Source of the DNA: Streptomyces albiflavescens
Lineage (GTDB): Bacteria > Actinomycetota > Actinomycetes > Streptomycetales > Streptomycetaceae
Length of the DNA: 64,000 bases
Direction: 5' to 3'
NCBI RefSeq assembly: GCF_014645835.1
Contig: NZ_BMMM01000003.1
Span: 496,001-560,000, forward strand
Below, piece after piece: positions 1 through 7,494 of the stretch. The first letter of the stretch is position 1, and the number at the start of each line of letters is the position of its first letter. The notes under the pieces are model-generated. The model was not told the origin of the DNA, made no database searches, and saw nothing but the letters and a program-made list of their open reading frames with translations. Position numbers and translations under genes: made by a program.

Positions 1-346
1 GGGCGATCGCGCGCTCGAAGCGCTCCGCGACCTCGTCGGGGTCGGTGCCGGGCCGGATGATGTCGTTGCCGCCCGCGCAGAAGGAGACCAGGTCCGGCGC
101 GAGTTCCTTGGCGCGATGGAGCTGGTCCTCGACGATCTGGTCGAGCAGTTTGCCGCGCACGGCGAGATTGGTGTAGCTGAAGTCACCTTCTGGCCGGCGG
201 TCCGCGAGAAGTACCGCGAACCGGTCGGCCCAACCGACGAAGGCCCCGTCAGGGCCGGGGTCGCCGACGCCCTCGGTGAAGCTGTCCCCCACCGCCACGT
301 ACGACCCGATCACTGATCTGTTGTCACTCTTCGAATCGTCTGCCAC
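1..346 (-). CDS. SGNH/GDSL-family hydrolase, N-terminal part (runs off the window)
   Basis: This is the first ~115 codons of an esterase/lipase-type SGNH hydrolase; the C-terminus lies before base 1. The block I serine motif GDSFTEG lies near residue 20, block II is the NLAVRG segment, and block III is AGGNDII (the GxND motif). The block V catalytic Asp/His pair lies outside the window. The start is taken as GTG at 346, since the only nearby ATG (360-350 region) is in another frame that stops at once. There is no signal peptide, so a cytoplasmic enzyme is likely. The substrate cannot be inferred. The family call is firm; the exact start is less so. Confidence 0.85.
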   Translation of the reverse strand, partial: MADDSKSDNRSVIGSYVAVGDSFTEGVGDPGPDGAFVGWADRFAVLLADRRPEGDFSYTNLAVRGKLLDQIVEDQLHRAKELAPDLVSFCAGGNDIIRPGTDPDEVAERFERAIA

Positions 347-450
347 GTCGGTCCATGATTCACCTTCGGATGTGAGCTACGCGACCGTAGGGAAGGGTTG
401 ACGGATGGTGAGATAAGCCACGCCTAAAGTGTTGTCCAATTCCGGAATAA

Positions 451-528
451 GCCCCTGATCAGGGGCGTTGAGGGAGCCGCCGCACACGGACGTCGCGGGC
501 GCCGGGCAGACGTCGCGGGCGCCGGGCA
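451..528. repeat. 16-bp palindrome and 20-bp tandem duplication in the intergenic region
   Basis: The gap of about 330 bp between the SGNH gene and the M23 gene holds no convincing gene. A perfect 16-bp palindrome, GCCCCTGATCAGGGGC, lies at 451-466. A 20-bp unit beginning GACGTCGCGGGC occurs twice head to tail at 489-508 and 509-528. Neither matches a regulator site I can name. The palindrome has almost no loop and could be an operator rather than a terminator. Confidence 0.7.
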
Positions 529-616
529 TGGGCGCCGCAGAACCCGGCTTCTGCTGCCGCCCGTTGACGACGGCGCGCACTCCGCGCCGAGCCGTTGCCG
601 CGCCGCTCATGAGACA

Positions 617-657
617 CCAAGGGCCGAACCCCGGGGATCATGGGGTCCGGCCCTTGG
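617..657 (-). terminator. Rho-independent-type hairpin downstream of the M23 peptidase gene
   Basis: A long inverted repeat (CCAAGGGCCG arm at 617, CGGCCCTTGG arm ending at 657) with an inner ACCCC/GGGGT stem lies 17 bp beyond the stop of the M23 gene on the minus strand. There is no clear U-tract, which is usual for Streptomyces terminators. Confidence 0.8.
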
Positions 658-673
658 AGGCGAGGGAGACGCG

Positions 674-1543
674 TCAGCCGACGGCGACACCGTGCGAGCG
701 CAGGTACCCGACGGGGTCCAGGTCCGAGCCGTAGTTCGGCGTGGTGCGGATCTCGAAGTGCAGGTGCGGTCCGGTGACGTTGCCGGTCGCGCCCGAGAGG
801 CCGATCTGCTGCCCCTCGGTCACGGTCTGGCCCGCCGAGACGGAGAGCGAGGACATGTGGGCGTACTGGGAGTACCGGCCGTCGGCGTGCTGGATGACGA
901 CCTGGTTGCCGTAGGCGCCGCCCCAGCCGGCCGAGACGACGGTGCCCGCGGCGATCGCCTTGATCGTGGTGCCGGTCGGGACCACGAAGTCCACGCCGGT
1001 GTGGTAGCCGCTGGACCACATGCTGCCCGCCACCTTGTAACTGGTGCCGACTGTGGCGCCCACGACGGGCAGGGTGTAGCCGGAACTGCTGCTGGTGGAG
1101 GCGGCCTCGGTGGCCTTGGTGGGCTTCGCGGCCGAAGGCGCCGTCCTGGCCGACGACTGCTTGGCGCTGCCGGAAGCGGCCTTCTTGCCGATCGTCAGCT
1201 TCAGCCCCGGGCGGATCAGCGACGGGTCGCTGCCGACGACCGAGCGGTTGTCGGAGTAGAGCTTCTTCCAGCCGCCGCCGACGTTCTGCTCGTCGGCGAT
1301 CTTGGCGAGGGAGTCGCCGGCCTTGACCGCGTACGTCTTGGTCCCGGCCGCCTTCTTCACCGCGGTGGGAGCGGCGACGGTCTTCTCGACGCTCTGCGCG
1401 ACGGAGGCCGTCGGGGTCGCGGCGTGGGCGCCGGTGGCTCCCATCAGAGGCAGCGCGAGCGCGGCGCCGCCGGTTCCGGCCACGGCGATCGAGCGGGTGA
1501 AACGCTGGGACTTGGGACGGCGGTGCTTACCCTTCGCGGGCAT
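674..1543 (-). CDS. Secreted LysM-M23 peptidoglycan endopeptidase
   Basis: Predicted cell-wall hydrolase that cuts peptide cross-bridges in peptidoglycan. The 289-residue protein starts with basic MPAKGKHRRPKSQ and a hydrophobic stretch ending GATGAHAA, a signal peptide of about 40 residues. A LysM domain (TYAVKAGDSLAKIAD) is near residues 75-125. The C-terminal M23 domain keeps the zinc ligands HTGVD and HLHFE, so it should be active. An in-frame ATG exists further upstream at 1612, but ATG 1543 follows GGAGAGGAA and begins a proper signal peptide, so it is preferred. The upstream ATG lies inside the riboswitch-like leader. Regulation by c-di-AMP is suggested by that leader, as is known for wall hydrolases such as rpfA in Streptomyces. 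Confidence 0.93.
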   Translation of the reverse strand: MPAKGKHRRPKSQRFTRSIAVAGTGGAALALPLMGATGAHAATPTASVAQSVEKTVAAPTAVKKAAGTKTYAVKAGDSLAKIADEQNVGGGWKKLYSDNRSVVGSDPSLIRPGLKLTIGKKAASGSAKQSSARTAPSAAKPTKATEAASTSSSSGYTLPVVGATVGTSYKVAGSMWSSGYHTGVDFVVPTGTTIKAIAAGTVVSAGWGGAYGNQVVIQHADGRYSQYAHMSSLSVSAGQTVTEGQQIGLSGATGNVTGPHLHFEIRTTPNYGSDLDPVGYLRSHGVAVG

Positions 1544-1554
1544 GACGAATTCCT

Positions 1555-1680
1555 CTCCGTCGCCTGCGAGGTGAGCTGTCGGGTGCGGGCTGGAGATGCC
1601 CAGCCGCGCCATTGCACGGCTATACCCCTAGCCGTTCCGGAGACCGGAACAGGCATGGAACCTGTGGGTCCCCCGCTCCT
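1555..1680 (-). promoter_or_regulatory. Probable c-di-AMP (ydaO/yuaA) riboswitch in the M23 leader
   Basis: The leader of the M23 peptidase gene contains two hallmarks of the ydaO/yuaA aptamer read on the minus strand: GGGGGACCCA near its 5' end (1674-1665) and GACAGCTCACCTCGCAGGC near its 3' end (1580-1562), with paired segments between them. The second element matches the strongly conserved 3' core of the family as I remember it. The element ends about 12 nt before the start codon, so it could act on translation initiation or on termination. In this family c-di-AMP binding usually turns expression off. Confidence 0.8.
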
Positions 1681-1748
1681 GCCGTATGCGGGTGAGTGTG
1701 GGGATTCCGGGCGGCGGCAGGATTGGGCGTCCGTCCGGATTGAGGCCG

Positions 1749-1778
1749 AACGTAAGCGAGATGAGAGCGCATCCACAA
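1749..1778 (-). promoter_or_regulatory. Candidate promoter for the M23 gene and riboswitch
   Basis: On the minus strand TTGTGG (1778-1773) and TACGTT (1754-1749) are separated by 18 bp, a plausible -35/-10 pair. This places the transcript start near 1742, about 60 nt before the aptamer and 200 nt before the M23 start codon. It is a motif reading only. The rest of the 1690-2006 gap shows nothing else recognisable. Confidence 0.4.
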
Positions 1779-2006
1779 CCATGTGGCTTTTCTGTGCGCA
1801 CGCCCGTCTTGATCCATTACGGAATTCCGGTCACCCTCCGTGTATCGACGATCTTTCCGGGCCCTCAACCCGCTCAAGGATTGGGGCGGATTGAGAATGG
1901 GCGACGGCAACACATCGTCACGAATATGACGCTCCTCACGCACCTCGACCCACGATGCTTTATTCCAGGGCCAGTTGGAACGAAGGCGCCAATTACGACA
2001 GAACGG

Positions 2007-4076
2007 TCAGATGCGACGTAGCCGGACAACTGCCGCATCAAGGTCTCCCCGCAGCCCTGTCCGCAGCCCGTTATGCAGCAGTACCGCACCTCGGTGCACT
2101 TCGCCCGTTTCGAGGCATTCATACGCTTCTGCCGGGTTGAGTCCGCGCAGTCGGAGCGGGGCGACCGGCTCACCGTGACGCTGGGCCTGGAGCCAGGCGA
2201 GGACGACGGTCTCATCACCGTGGACGTACTGCACCGCACTCAGCCCGCCCTCCGGGGGCCGCAGTCGGTAGAGGTCGCCACACTGCACGACGGGCCGGAT
2301 CTCCTTGTAGAGATCCACCCACCTCCGAGCCTCGGCGAGCTCCTGCTCGCTCCACTCACTCAGGTCGCCGCCCACACCGAGCACCCCGGCCATGGCACTC
2401 ACGAAGCGGAAGCGCAGCGAGCTGACCCTGCCATTGAGCTGCGTGTTCGGGCTGTCCGTGACCCAGGCGGCCATGATCCGGGCCGGGTGGATCTGACTGA
2501 AGCCGTACTGGATGGCGAGCCGGTCGAGCGGATCGGTGTTGTCGGAGGTCCACACCTGGTCCGTACGCGCCATGATGCCGAGATCGATCCGGCCGCCACC
2601 GCCCGAACAGGACTCGACGGCGACCGAGGGGTGCGCGGCCCGCAGCCGGTCGAGAAGGGCGTACAGGGCCTCCACGTGCTCGACCCACAGCTTCTGCGGA
2701 TAGCGCTCACCGGGCCAACCCGCGTCCGTGAAACAGCGGTTGAAATCCCACTTCACATAGTCGATCGGAGCACTGGAGAGCAGACCGTCGAGCTGCTCCC
2801 ACAGGTACTCCTGAACATCCGGGCGAGCGAGATTCAGTACGAGCTGATTGCGGTATTCCGTCCTGGTTCGCCCCGGCTGGAACTGCACCCAGTCGGGATG
2901 CGCGCGATAGAGCTCGCTGTCCGGATTGACCATTTCCGGCTCGACCCAGATCCCGAACCGCATGCCCAGCGCGTGCACATAGTCGCCGAGCGGCTTGAGC
3001 CCTGCGGGGAAGCGGTCCGGGTTGGGGGTCCAGTCGCCGAGCCCGGCCCGGTCGCTGGTGCGCGCCCCGAACCAGCCGTCGTCGACCACGAACAGCTCGA
3101 CGCCCATCGCCGCGGCGCGGCGGGCGAGCACCCCCTGCTGCTCCTCGGAGATGTCGAAGGTGGTGGCCTCCCAGGAGTTGAAGAGCACCGGCCGGTCCTG
3201 GTCCGCGTCCGGGATGACGTACGCACGCTGGTAGGCGTGCCAGGCGCGGCTCGCTCCGCCGAAGCCGCCGTCGCTCCACAGTCCGGCGAAGACGGGGGTC
3301 GTGAACGACTCACCCGGTTCCAGGCGCAACAGCCCCGAGTCGTCGTACCCCGCGCCGCCGGAGATCTGCACGCGCGCGTCGGGAAGTTGGGCCACGCAGA
3401 TCCGCCACGAGCCCGACCAGCCGAGCGCGCACCCGTACACCTCGCCGCTCTCCTCGGTCGCCTCGCTGTCGAGCGCGACCCAGGGCAGATGCTGGTGCCC
3501 GGTGTGTCCGCGCCGGCTGCCGATGACCTTCTCACCGTAGGTGAGGGGGGCGCGTACAAGCCGGGACTCGGCCGCCCATCGCCCGTGCAGCTGGGACAGC
3601 CGCCAGCCGTCGCGCTCGGGCAGCGTCCAGGTCGCGGAGTCGGCGCGCAGCAGTTCCAGGGCGGGGCCCTCGTTGGCGAGCGTCACCCAGCGCTCCACGA
3701 CATCGCCGCGCATCCGGTAGTGCAGCGTGATGCCGAGCCCGGAGTCAGAGAAACGCAGGCGCAGCTCGTCACCGTCCGCCTCGTGCGCCTCGAAGCGCCA
3801 CTCGGTGCCGCGGCGCTCGTCCGTGCGCACGGAAAGGGCGGGCCGTACGAAGCGCGGGCCGCCCTCGACCGGGTACTCCTCGCGCCCGTCGAGCGGGGAC
3901 TCGAAGGGCCAGTACTGCGGCGCGGGCAGCGCGGCGAGCGCCTCGGCGTCGGCGAGCGCGATCCGTGGCCCCCAGTGCAGGTGCAGCAGCTCGTCGCGTT
4001 CGGTGAGCCGCAGTGCGTAGCTGCTCGCCGGCCCCGAAAGAAGCCAGGTACGAGCGTCCGCGCCGACTTCGACCAT
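2007..4076 (-). CDS. GH36 alpha-galactosidase
   Basis: Hydrolyses terminal alpha-galactosyl residues from raffinose-type oligosaccharides or galactosylated glycans. At 689 residues it is the normal length for bacterial GH36. It has an N-terminal beta-sandwich, then the TIM barrel with WEATTFDIS and VVDDGWFG, the nucleophile motif YVKWDFNR, ESCSGGGGRID, and the acid/base Asp in WTSDNTDP. A C-terminal beta domain follows. There is no signal peptide, so it acts on imported sugar. No transporter or regulator gene is adjacent, and it is divergent from the phosphatase gene. The start at 4076 follows GGGGGACTG, a weak ribosome-binding site. Confidence 0.95.
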   Translation of the reverse strand: MVEVGADARTWLLSGPASSYALRLTERDELLHLHWGPRIALADAEALAALPAPQYWPFESPLDGREEYPVEGGPRFVRPALSVRTDERRGTEWRFEAHEADGDELRLRFSDSGLGITLHYRMRGDVVERWVTLANEGPALELLRADSATWTLPERDGWRLSQLHGRWAAESRLVRAPLTYGEKVIGSRRGHTGHQHLPWVALDSEATEESGEVYGCALGWSGSWRICVAQLPDARVQISGGAGYDDSGLLRLEPGESFTTPVFAGLWSDGGFGGASRAWHAYQRAYVIPDADQDRPVLFNSWEATTFDISEEQQGVLARRAAAMGVELFVVDDGWFGARTSDRAGLGDWTPNPDRFPAGLKPLGDYVHALGMRFGIWVEPEMVNPDSELYRAHPDWVQFQPGRTRTEYRNQLVLNLARPDVQEYLWEQLDGLLSSAPIDYVKWDFNRCFTDAGWPGERYPQKLWVEHVEALYALLDRLRAAHPSVAVESCSGGGGRIDLGIMARTDQVWTSDNTDPLDRLAIQYGFSQIHPARIMAAWVTDSPNTQLNGRVSSLRFRFVSAMAGVLGVGGDLSEWSEQELAEARRWVDLYKEIRPVVQCGDLYRLRPPEGGLSAVQYVHGDETVVLAWLQAQRHGEPVAPLRLRGLNPAEAYECLETGEVHRGAVLLHNGLRTGLRGDLDAAVVRLRRI

Positions 4077-4272
4077 CAGTCCCCCACAGATTCGAACAGG
4101 TGCGATCAGACCTCAACATCATCGCGGGCCCGGCGTCTCGGAGGCAACGCCTGTGGACAACTCATTGCCCCAGGAACCCATGTCGTATCGTCGAGAGCGC
4201 AACCCGCACTCAAGCGCCAAGCGCCGCCGAGCCAAGCCGAGCAGCGCCCACGGCCGAAGGGGAGGAGCCCCA

Positions 4273-5070
4273 GTGACGCAGCAGGTCCCGTCGACCGAGC
4301 CCGAGCTGGCAGGCGTGCGCAACTTCCGGGACGTGGGCGGCCTGCCCACGGTGGACGGCAGGCGCGTGAAGCAGGGCCGACTGTTCCGCAGCGGCCACCT
4401 GGCGCACGCCACCGAGGAGGACGCCTCGTTCCTCTCTTCCCTGGGCCTGCACACGATCTTCGACTTCCGCAATGCCTCGGACCAGAAACTGGAGGGACCG
4501 GACGTCGAGCTGCCAGGTGTGCGGAACGTGAATCTTCCGCTGACCGACCCGGCCGACGGCGCCGAGTTCTGGAAGATGGTCCGGGACGGCGAGATCGACC
4601 AGCTCCGCTCGATCCTCGGGGACGGCAAGGCCGCCAACCGCATGATCAACTCGTACCGCACGATCATCAGGCAGCGCACGACCGAGCACTCCCAGGTGCT
4701 GCACGCGCTGGCCGAGGACAGCGTGCCCGCGCTGATGCACTGCGCGGCGGGCAAGGACCGCGCGGGCCTGTCGATAGCCGTGACACTCCTCGCCCTCGGC
4801 GTCGAGCGCGACGCGATCGTGGCCGACTACCTGGAGTCGAACGCCACGCACCGCCGCTACAAGGTGCACCGCAGCAGCAGCTCCGCCGCCGCGTACTCCC
4901 CGGAGGTCATGGAGCTGCTCAGCCCGCTGTTCGACGCCCGCGCCGAATACCTGACGGCGGCCTTCGAGACGATCGAGGAGACCTGGGGCGGTGTCGACCC
5001 CTACCTGGAGCAGGCGCTGCGGATCACCCCGGAACTGCGGGAGCGACTGCGCGAGCGCCTGCTGGACTGA
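4273..5070 (+). CDS. Tyrosine/serine protein phosphatase, PtpB/LipA-like
   Basis: Predicted dual-specificity or lipid phosphatase of the Y_phosphatase3 family. The P-loop HCAAGKDRAG carries the nucleophilic Cys and the invariant Arg, and the DRAG extension is typical of this family. The N-terminal GVRNFRDVGG and LFRSGHL blocks are also family hallmarks. The 265-residue length fits. GTG at 4273 is chosen because GGAGGAG lies 7 bp upstream and the family usually starts close to this point; the frame is open further upstream from 4153. It is a single-gene transcript divergent from the alpha-galactosidase. Its substrate is unknown. Confidence 0.9.
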   Translation: MTQQVPSTEPELAGVRNFRDVGGLPTVDGRRVKQGRLFRSGHLAHATEEDASFLSSLGLHTIFDFRNASDQKLEGPDVELPGVRNVNLPLTDPADGAEFWKMVRDGEIDQLRSILGDGKAANRMINSYRTIIRQRTTEHSQVLHALAEDSVPALMHCAAGKDRAGLSIAVTLLALGVERDAIVADYLESNATHRRYKVHRSSSSAAAYSPEVMELLSPLFDARAEYLTAAFETIEETWGGVDPYLEQALRITPELRERLRERLLD

Positions 5071-5089
5071 GCCCGTTGGGGGGCGGGAC

Positions 5090-5242
5090 CTAGTGGCTCT
5101 GCCCGCCCAGTGTGAACAGCAGGTAGATGAAGGCCGCGAAGACGTGGCCGACGGCGATGTAGATGATCAGCCGTATCCACAGGGCGCGCGGGAAGCGCTC
5201 CTCCATGGACCGTCGCGTTCCGGGTTCCGTGGGTTCGGTCAT
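5090..5242 (-). CDS. Small membrane protein, DUF6126-like (50 aa)
   Basis: A 50-residue protein with a charged N-terminus (MTEPTEPGTRRSMEERFPRA) followed by one hydrophobic helix of about 22 residues and a short polar tail. The start ATG overlaps the stop of the XRE-cupin regulator by 4 bp, so the two are translationally coupled. In my recollection such proteins accompany XRE-cupin regulators in many streptomycetes and are listed as DUF6126. The role is unknown; a membrane partner or sensor for the regulator is a guess from context. Confidence 0.8.
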   Translation of the reverse strand: MTEPTEPGTRRSMEERFPRALWIRLIIYIAVGHVFAAFIYLLFTLGGQSH

Positions 5243-5883
5243 GACATCTCTCCCGAGGTCGGATGCCCCGTCGCCGGGCCGAGGCACAGCGCGGCGGTGG
5301 GGCTCTGCAGCAAGGTGTGTACGAAGAGGAGCTCGGCTCCGCCGCGATCGGCGGCGGCGATGCGGTGCGGGGTGAGCGAGTCGAAGTGCGCGCTGTCGCC
5401 CGGCGCGAGCACGTGGGTGGTGTCCCCGAGGCGCAGTCGGAGCCGCCCCTGGAGGACGTACAGCCACTCCTCGCCGGGGTGGACACGCACGATGTCGCCC
5501 TGCGAGCCGTACGGCACGTGCACCCGCAGGGCCTGCATCCCCCGGCCCTGGGCACCGGCCTGCCAGTACGTCCAGCCGCCCGCCCGGGTCGGCTCCATGT
5601 CGGAGGCGCGCACGATCGCGTCACGCTCGGCGACCGTCTCGCCGAGCAGTTCCGAGACAGTCGTACCGTAGATACGGGCGAGCGCGAGCAGCATCGGCAG
5701 CGAGGGCTGGCGCTGCCCGGTCTCCAGGCGGGAGAGGTGGGCGGGCGAGAGCCCGGCGGCGCGGGACGCGGCCTCCAGGGTCAGGGAGGCACGGCGGCGC
5801 AGCTCACGCAGCTGGGGCGCGACGGCGGGAAGCTCACCGACCGCCCCCGGCTCGGAGGGGCTCGTACCCTCAACAGGGTTCAT
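5239..5883 (-). CDS. XRE-family transcriptional regulator with C-terminal cupin domain
   Basis: The 214-residue protein has an N-terminal helix-turn-helix (about residues 23-77, containing RRASLTLEAASRAAGLSPAH and LSRLETGQRQPS) and a C-terminal cupin barrel (about residues 115-190, with HPGEEWLYVLQGRL and DSAHFDSLTPHR). This HTH-cupin architecture is typical of small-molecule-responsive regulators of polyamine, amino-acid or alkyl metabolism. The start at 5883 sits next to two TTGCC-N5-GGCAA palindromes, so autoregulation is likely. It is coupled to the 50-residue membrane protein downstream. No target enzyme gene is adjacent. Confidence 0.92.
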   Translation of the reverse strand: MNPVEGTSPSEPGAVGELPAVAPQLRELRRRASLTLEAASRAAGLSPAHLSRLETGQRQPSLPMLLALARIYGTTVSELLGETVAERDAIVRASDMEPTRAGGWTYWQAGAQGRGMQALRVHVPYGSQGDIVRVHPGEEWLYVLQGRLRLRLGDTTHVLAPGDSAHFDSLTPHRIAAADRGGAELLFVHTLLQSPTAALCLGPATGHPTSGEMS

Positions 5884-5903
5884 GCCTCCATTGAGCCGCA
5901 GGC

Positions 5904-5938
5904 TTGCCCGATAGGCAAATTTCTTGCCTCATAGGCAA
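5904..5938 (-). promoter_or_regulatory. Twin operator palindromes upstream of the XRE-cupin gene
   Basis: Two perfect inverted repeats of the form TTGCC-N5-GGCAA occupy 5904-5918 and 5924-5938, centre to centre 20 bp (about two helical turns on one face). They begin 21 bp before the regulator's start codon. This position and spacing is what an autorepressing XRE dimer would use. The sequence is seen directly; the regulator assignment is inference. Confidence 0.7.
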
Positions 5939-6022
5939 ACAGGTCGGCGCTCGGCGCCCGACCCGCCGCACGAGCCGAGGCAAACAGGTCGGCGCTCGGC
6001 GCCCGACCCGCCGCACGAGCCG
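5933..6022. repeat. 45-bp perfect tandem duplication
   Basis: The segment 5933-5977 is repeated immediately at 5978-6022. Each copy starts with AGGCAAACAGGTCGGCG and ends CCGCACGAGCCG. The left end carries the GGCAA half-site of the second operator palindrome, so the duplication creates an extra half-site at 5979-5983. It lies between the XRE gene and the end of the hopanoid operon. Confidence 0.85.
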
Positions 6023-6052
6023 ACGTCCCCACCGCGCTCACGGCATGAAACA

Positions 6053-6079
6053 GGGCGGGCCCGATGCGCGAGCCCGCCC
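6053..6079 (-). terminator. Terminator of the hopanoid operon
   Basis: An 8-bp perfect GC stem (GGGCGGGC at 6053-6060, GCCCGCCC at 6072-6079) with an 11-nt loop lies 15 bp past the stop codon of the last gene of the hopanoid operon on the minus strand. Confidence 0.8.
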
Positions 6080-6093
6080 CTGGCGTACAACGC

Positions 6094-7494
6094 TCAGCGG
6101 TTCGCCACCGCCTGCTTCACCAGCGTCTTTCCGAAGTCCCACATCAGGCCGCCCCCGCTGTGCGCGTCGTCCATCACGGCGGTGAAGGCCCCGACGAAGC
6201 GGTCGACGTCCTGCTCGCCGATGATCAGCGGCGGGATCAGCTTGATCACCTCCAGATGGTCGCCGGAGACCTGGGTGAGGATGCGGTGCCGTTGCAGCAG
6301 CGGGACGACCACCATCTGCGCGAACAGGCCCTTGCGCGCGGCCTGCAGCATCGTCCAGCGGCTGCGCAGCTTCAGCGACTGGGGCCGCCCGAACTCGATG
6401 CCGATCATCAGGCCCCGGCCGCGTACGTCACTCAGCAGCTCGTATGTGTCCACGAGCGCCGCGAGCCGGGACTTCAACCGCTCCCCCGTGGCCCGTACGC
6501 CCGCCACGATCTGCTCGTTCTCCATCACGGAGAGCACGGCGAGCCCCGCCGCCATGGCCTGCGCGTTCGAGCCGAAGCTTGCCGAGTGCACGAGGACCCG
6601 GTCCATCGACGAGTAGACCTTCTTGAAGATCCAGTCCTTGCCGAGGGTCGCGCCGACCGGCACATACCCGCCGGAGAGCGCCTTCGCTACGCACACCAGG
6701 TCGGGCTCCACGCCCTGCTCGTGCTGGTAGGCGTAGAAGTCCCCGGTCCGTCCGAGCCCGGTCTGCACCTCGTCCGCGATGAGCAGCGCCTTGTGCTTGT
6801 GCAGCAGCTCCTGGGCGGCACGCAGATATCCGGGTGGGGCCTCGTGCACGCCCTTGCCCTGAATGGGTTCGACGATGAGCGCGGCGACGTCGCCCTTCTT
6901 CAGCTCCCGTGCCAGGACGTCGAGATCGCCGAGCGGGACGGGGGTGTCGGGCAGCAGCGGGGCGAAGCCGTCGCGGAAGCCGTCCTCGCCGTTCACCGAC
7001 AGCGAGCCGGTGGTCAGACCGTGGAAGGCGTGGGAGCAGTAGAGGATCCGCGGCTTCCCGGTGGCGTAACGGGCGAACTTCAACGCGGTCTCGACCGCCT
7101 CCGTACCGCTGTTGCCGAAGAAGACCCGGTCCAGGTGCGGGCTGGGGGCAAGCAGCTTCTCCGCGAGGAGCCCGGGCAGCGGCTGGCAGTCGAAGCGCGT
7201 GAGGTCGGCGAGCGAGGCGTCCAGGACGTCGTGCAGCGCCTGGCGGACGACGGGGTGATGGCGGCCCAGGCCCATCACCCCGAACCCGGCGAGCATGTCC
7301 AGGTAGTCGTTGCCGTCCGCGTCCCAGAAGTGGGCGCCTTCGGCCCGCTCGTACACCTTGTCGAAGCCGATGGTGTGCAGCATGCGCGGGAGCTGGTGGT
7401 TCAGATACTTGGTGTGCAGCTCGTAGCGCTCGGCTCCGCGCTCGGCCAGCAGCGCGCCGAGGTCGAACTCCCGCTTCTGAGCAGGGTCGTTCAT
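6094..7494 (-). CDS. Class III PLP aminotransferase of the hopanoid operon (HpnO-like)
   Basis: Predicted to aminate a hopanoid side chain, giving aminobacteriohopanetriol from the ribosylhopane aldehyde, as proposed for HpnO-type enzymes. The 466-residue protein is a fold-type I class III aminotransferase with [12 protein letters not shown] (phosphate binding), [15 protein letters not shown] (the Asp that pairs with the PLP nitrogen) and the PLP lysine in [12 protein letters not shown]. It is the last gene of the operon and overlaps dxs by 4 bp (ATGA). An ornithine or diaminobutyrate-type substrate cannot be excluded by motif alone; the operon context favours the hopanoid role. Confidence 0.9.
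   Translation of the reverse strand: MNDPAQKREFDLGALLAERGAERYELHTKYLNHQLPRMLHTIGFDKVYERAEGAHFWDADGNDYLDMLAGFGVMGLGRHHPVVRQALHDVLDASLADLTRFDCQPLPGLLAEKLLAPSPHLDRVFFGNSGTEAVETALKFARYATGKPRILYCSHAFHGLTTGSLSVNGEDGFRDGFAPLLPDTPVPLGDLDVLARELKKGDVAALIVEPIQGKGVHEAPPGYLRAAQELLHKHKALLIADEVQTGLGRTGDFYAYQHEQGVEPDLVCVAKALSGGYVPVGATLGKDWIFKKVYSSMDRVLVHSASFGSNAQAMAAGLAVLSVMENEQIVAGVRATGERLKSRLAALVDTYELLSDVRGRGLMIGIEFGRPQSLKLRSRWTMLQAARKGLFAQMVVVPLLQRHRILTQVSGDHLEVIKLIPPLIIGEQDVDRFVGAFTAVMDDAHSGGGLMWDFGKTLVKQAVANR

Noticed and set aside
116..316. 66-codon plus-strand frame at the window start
   Set aside because: It is antisense to the SGNH hydrolase, which has GDS and GxND motifs.
4077..4110. TTCGAA-containing segment like a tRNA T-loop
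   Set aside because: The flanking bases do not form the 5-bp T stem and no acceptor or anticodon arm is found nearby.
2073..5093. 1006-codon open frame on the plus strand opposite the alpha-galactosidase gene
   Set aside because: It is antisense to a gene with full GH36 motifs and runs across two unrelated genes; long open antisense frames are expected at this GC content.
6094..7494. Ornithine or acetylornithine aminotransferase call for the class III enzyme
   Set aside because: It is the terminal, 4-bp-overlapped gene of the hopanoid operon and no arginine genes are near; the hopanoid role is favoured though not proven.
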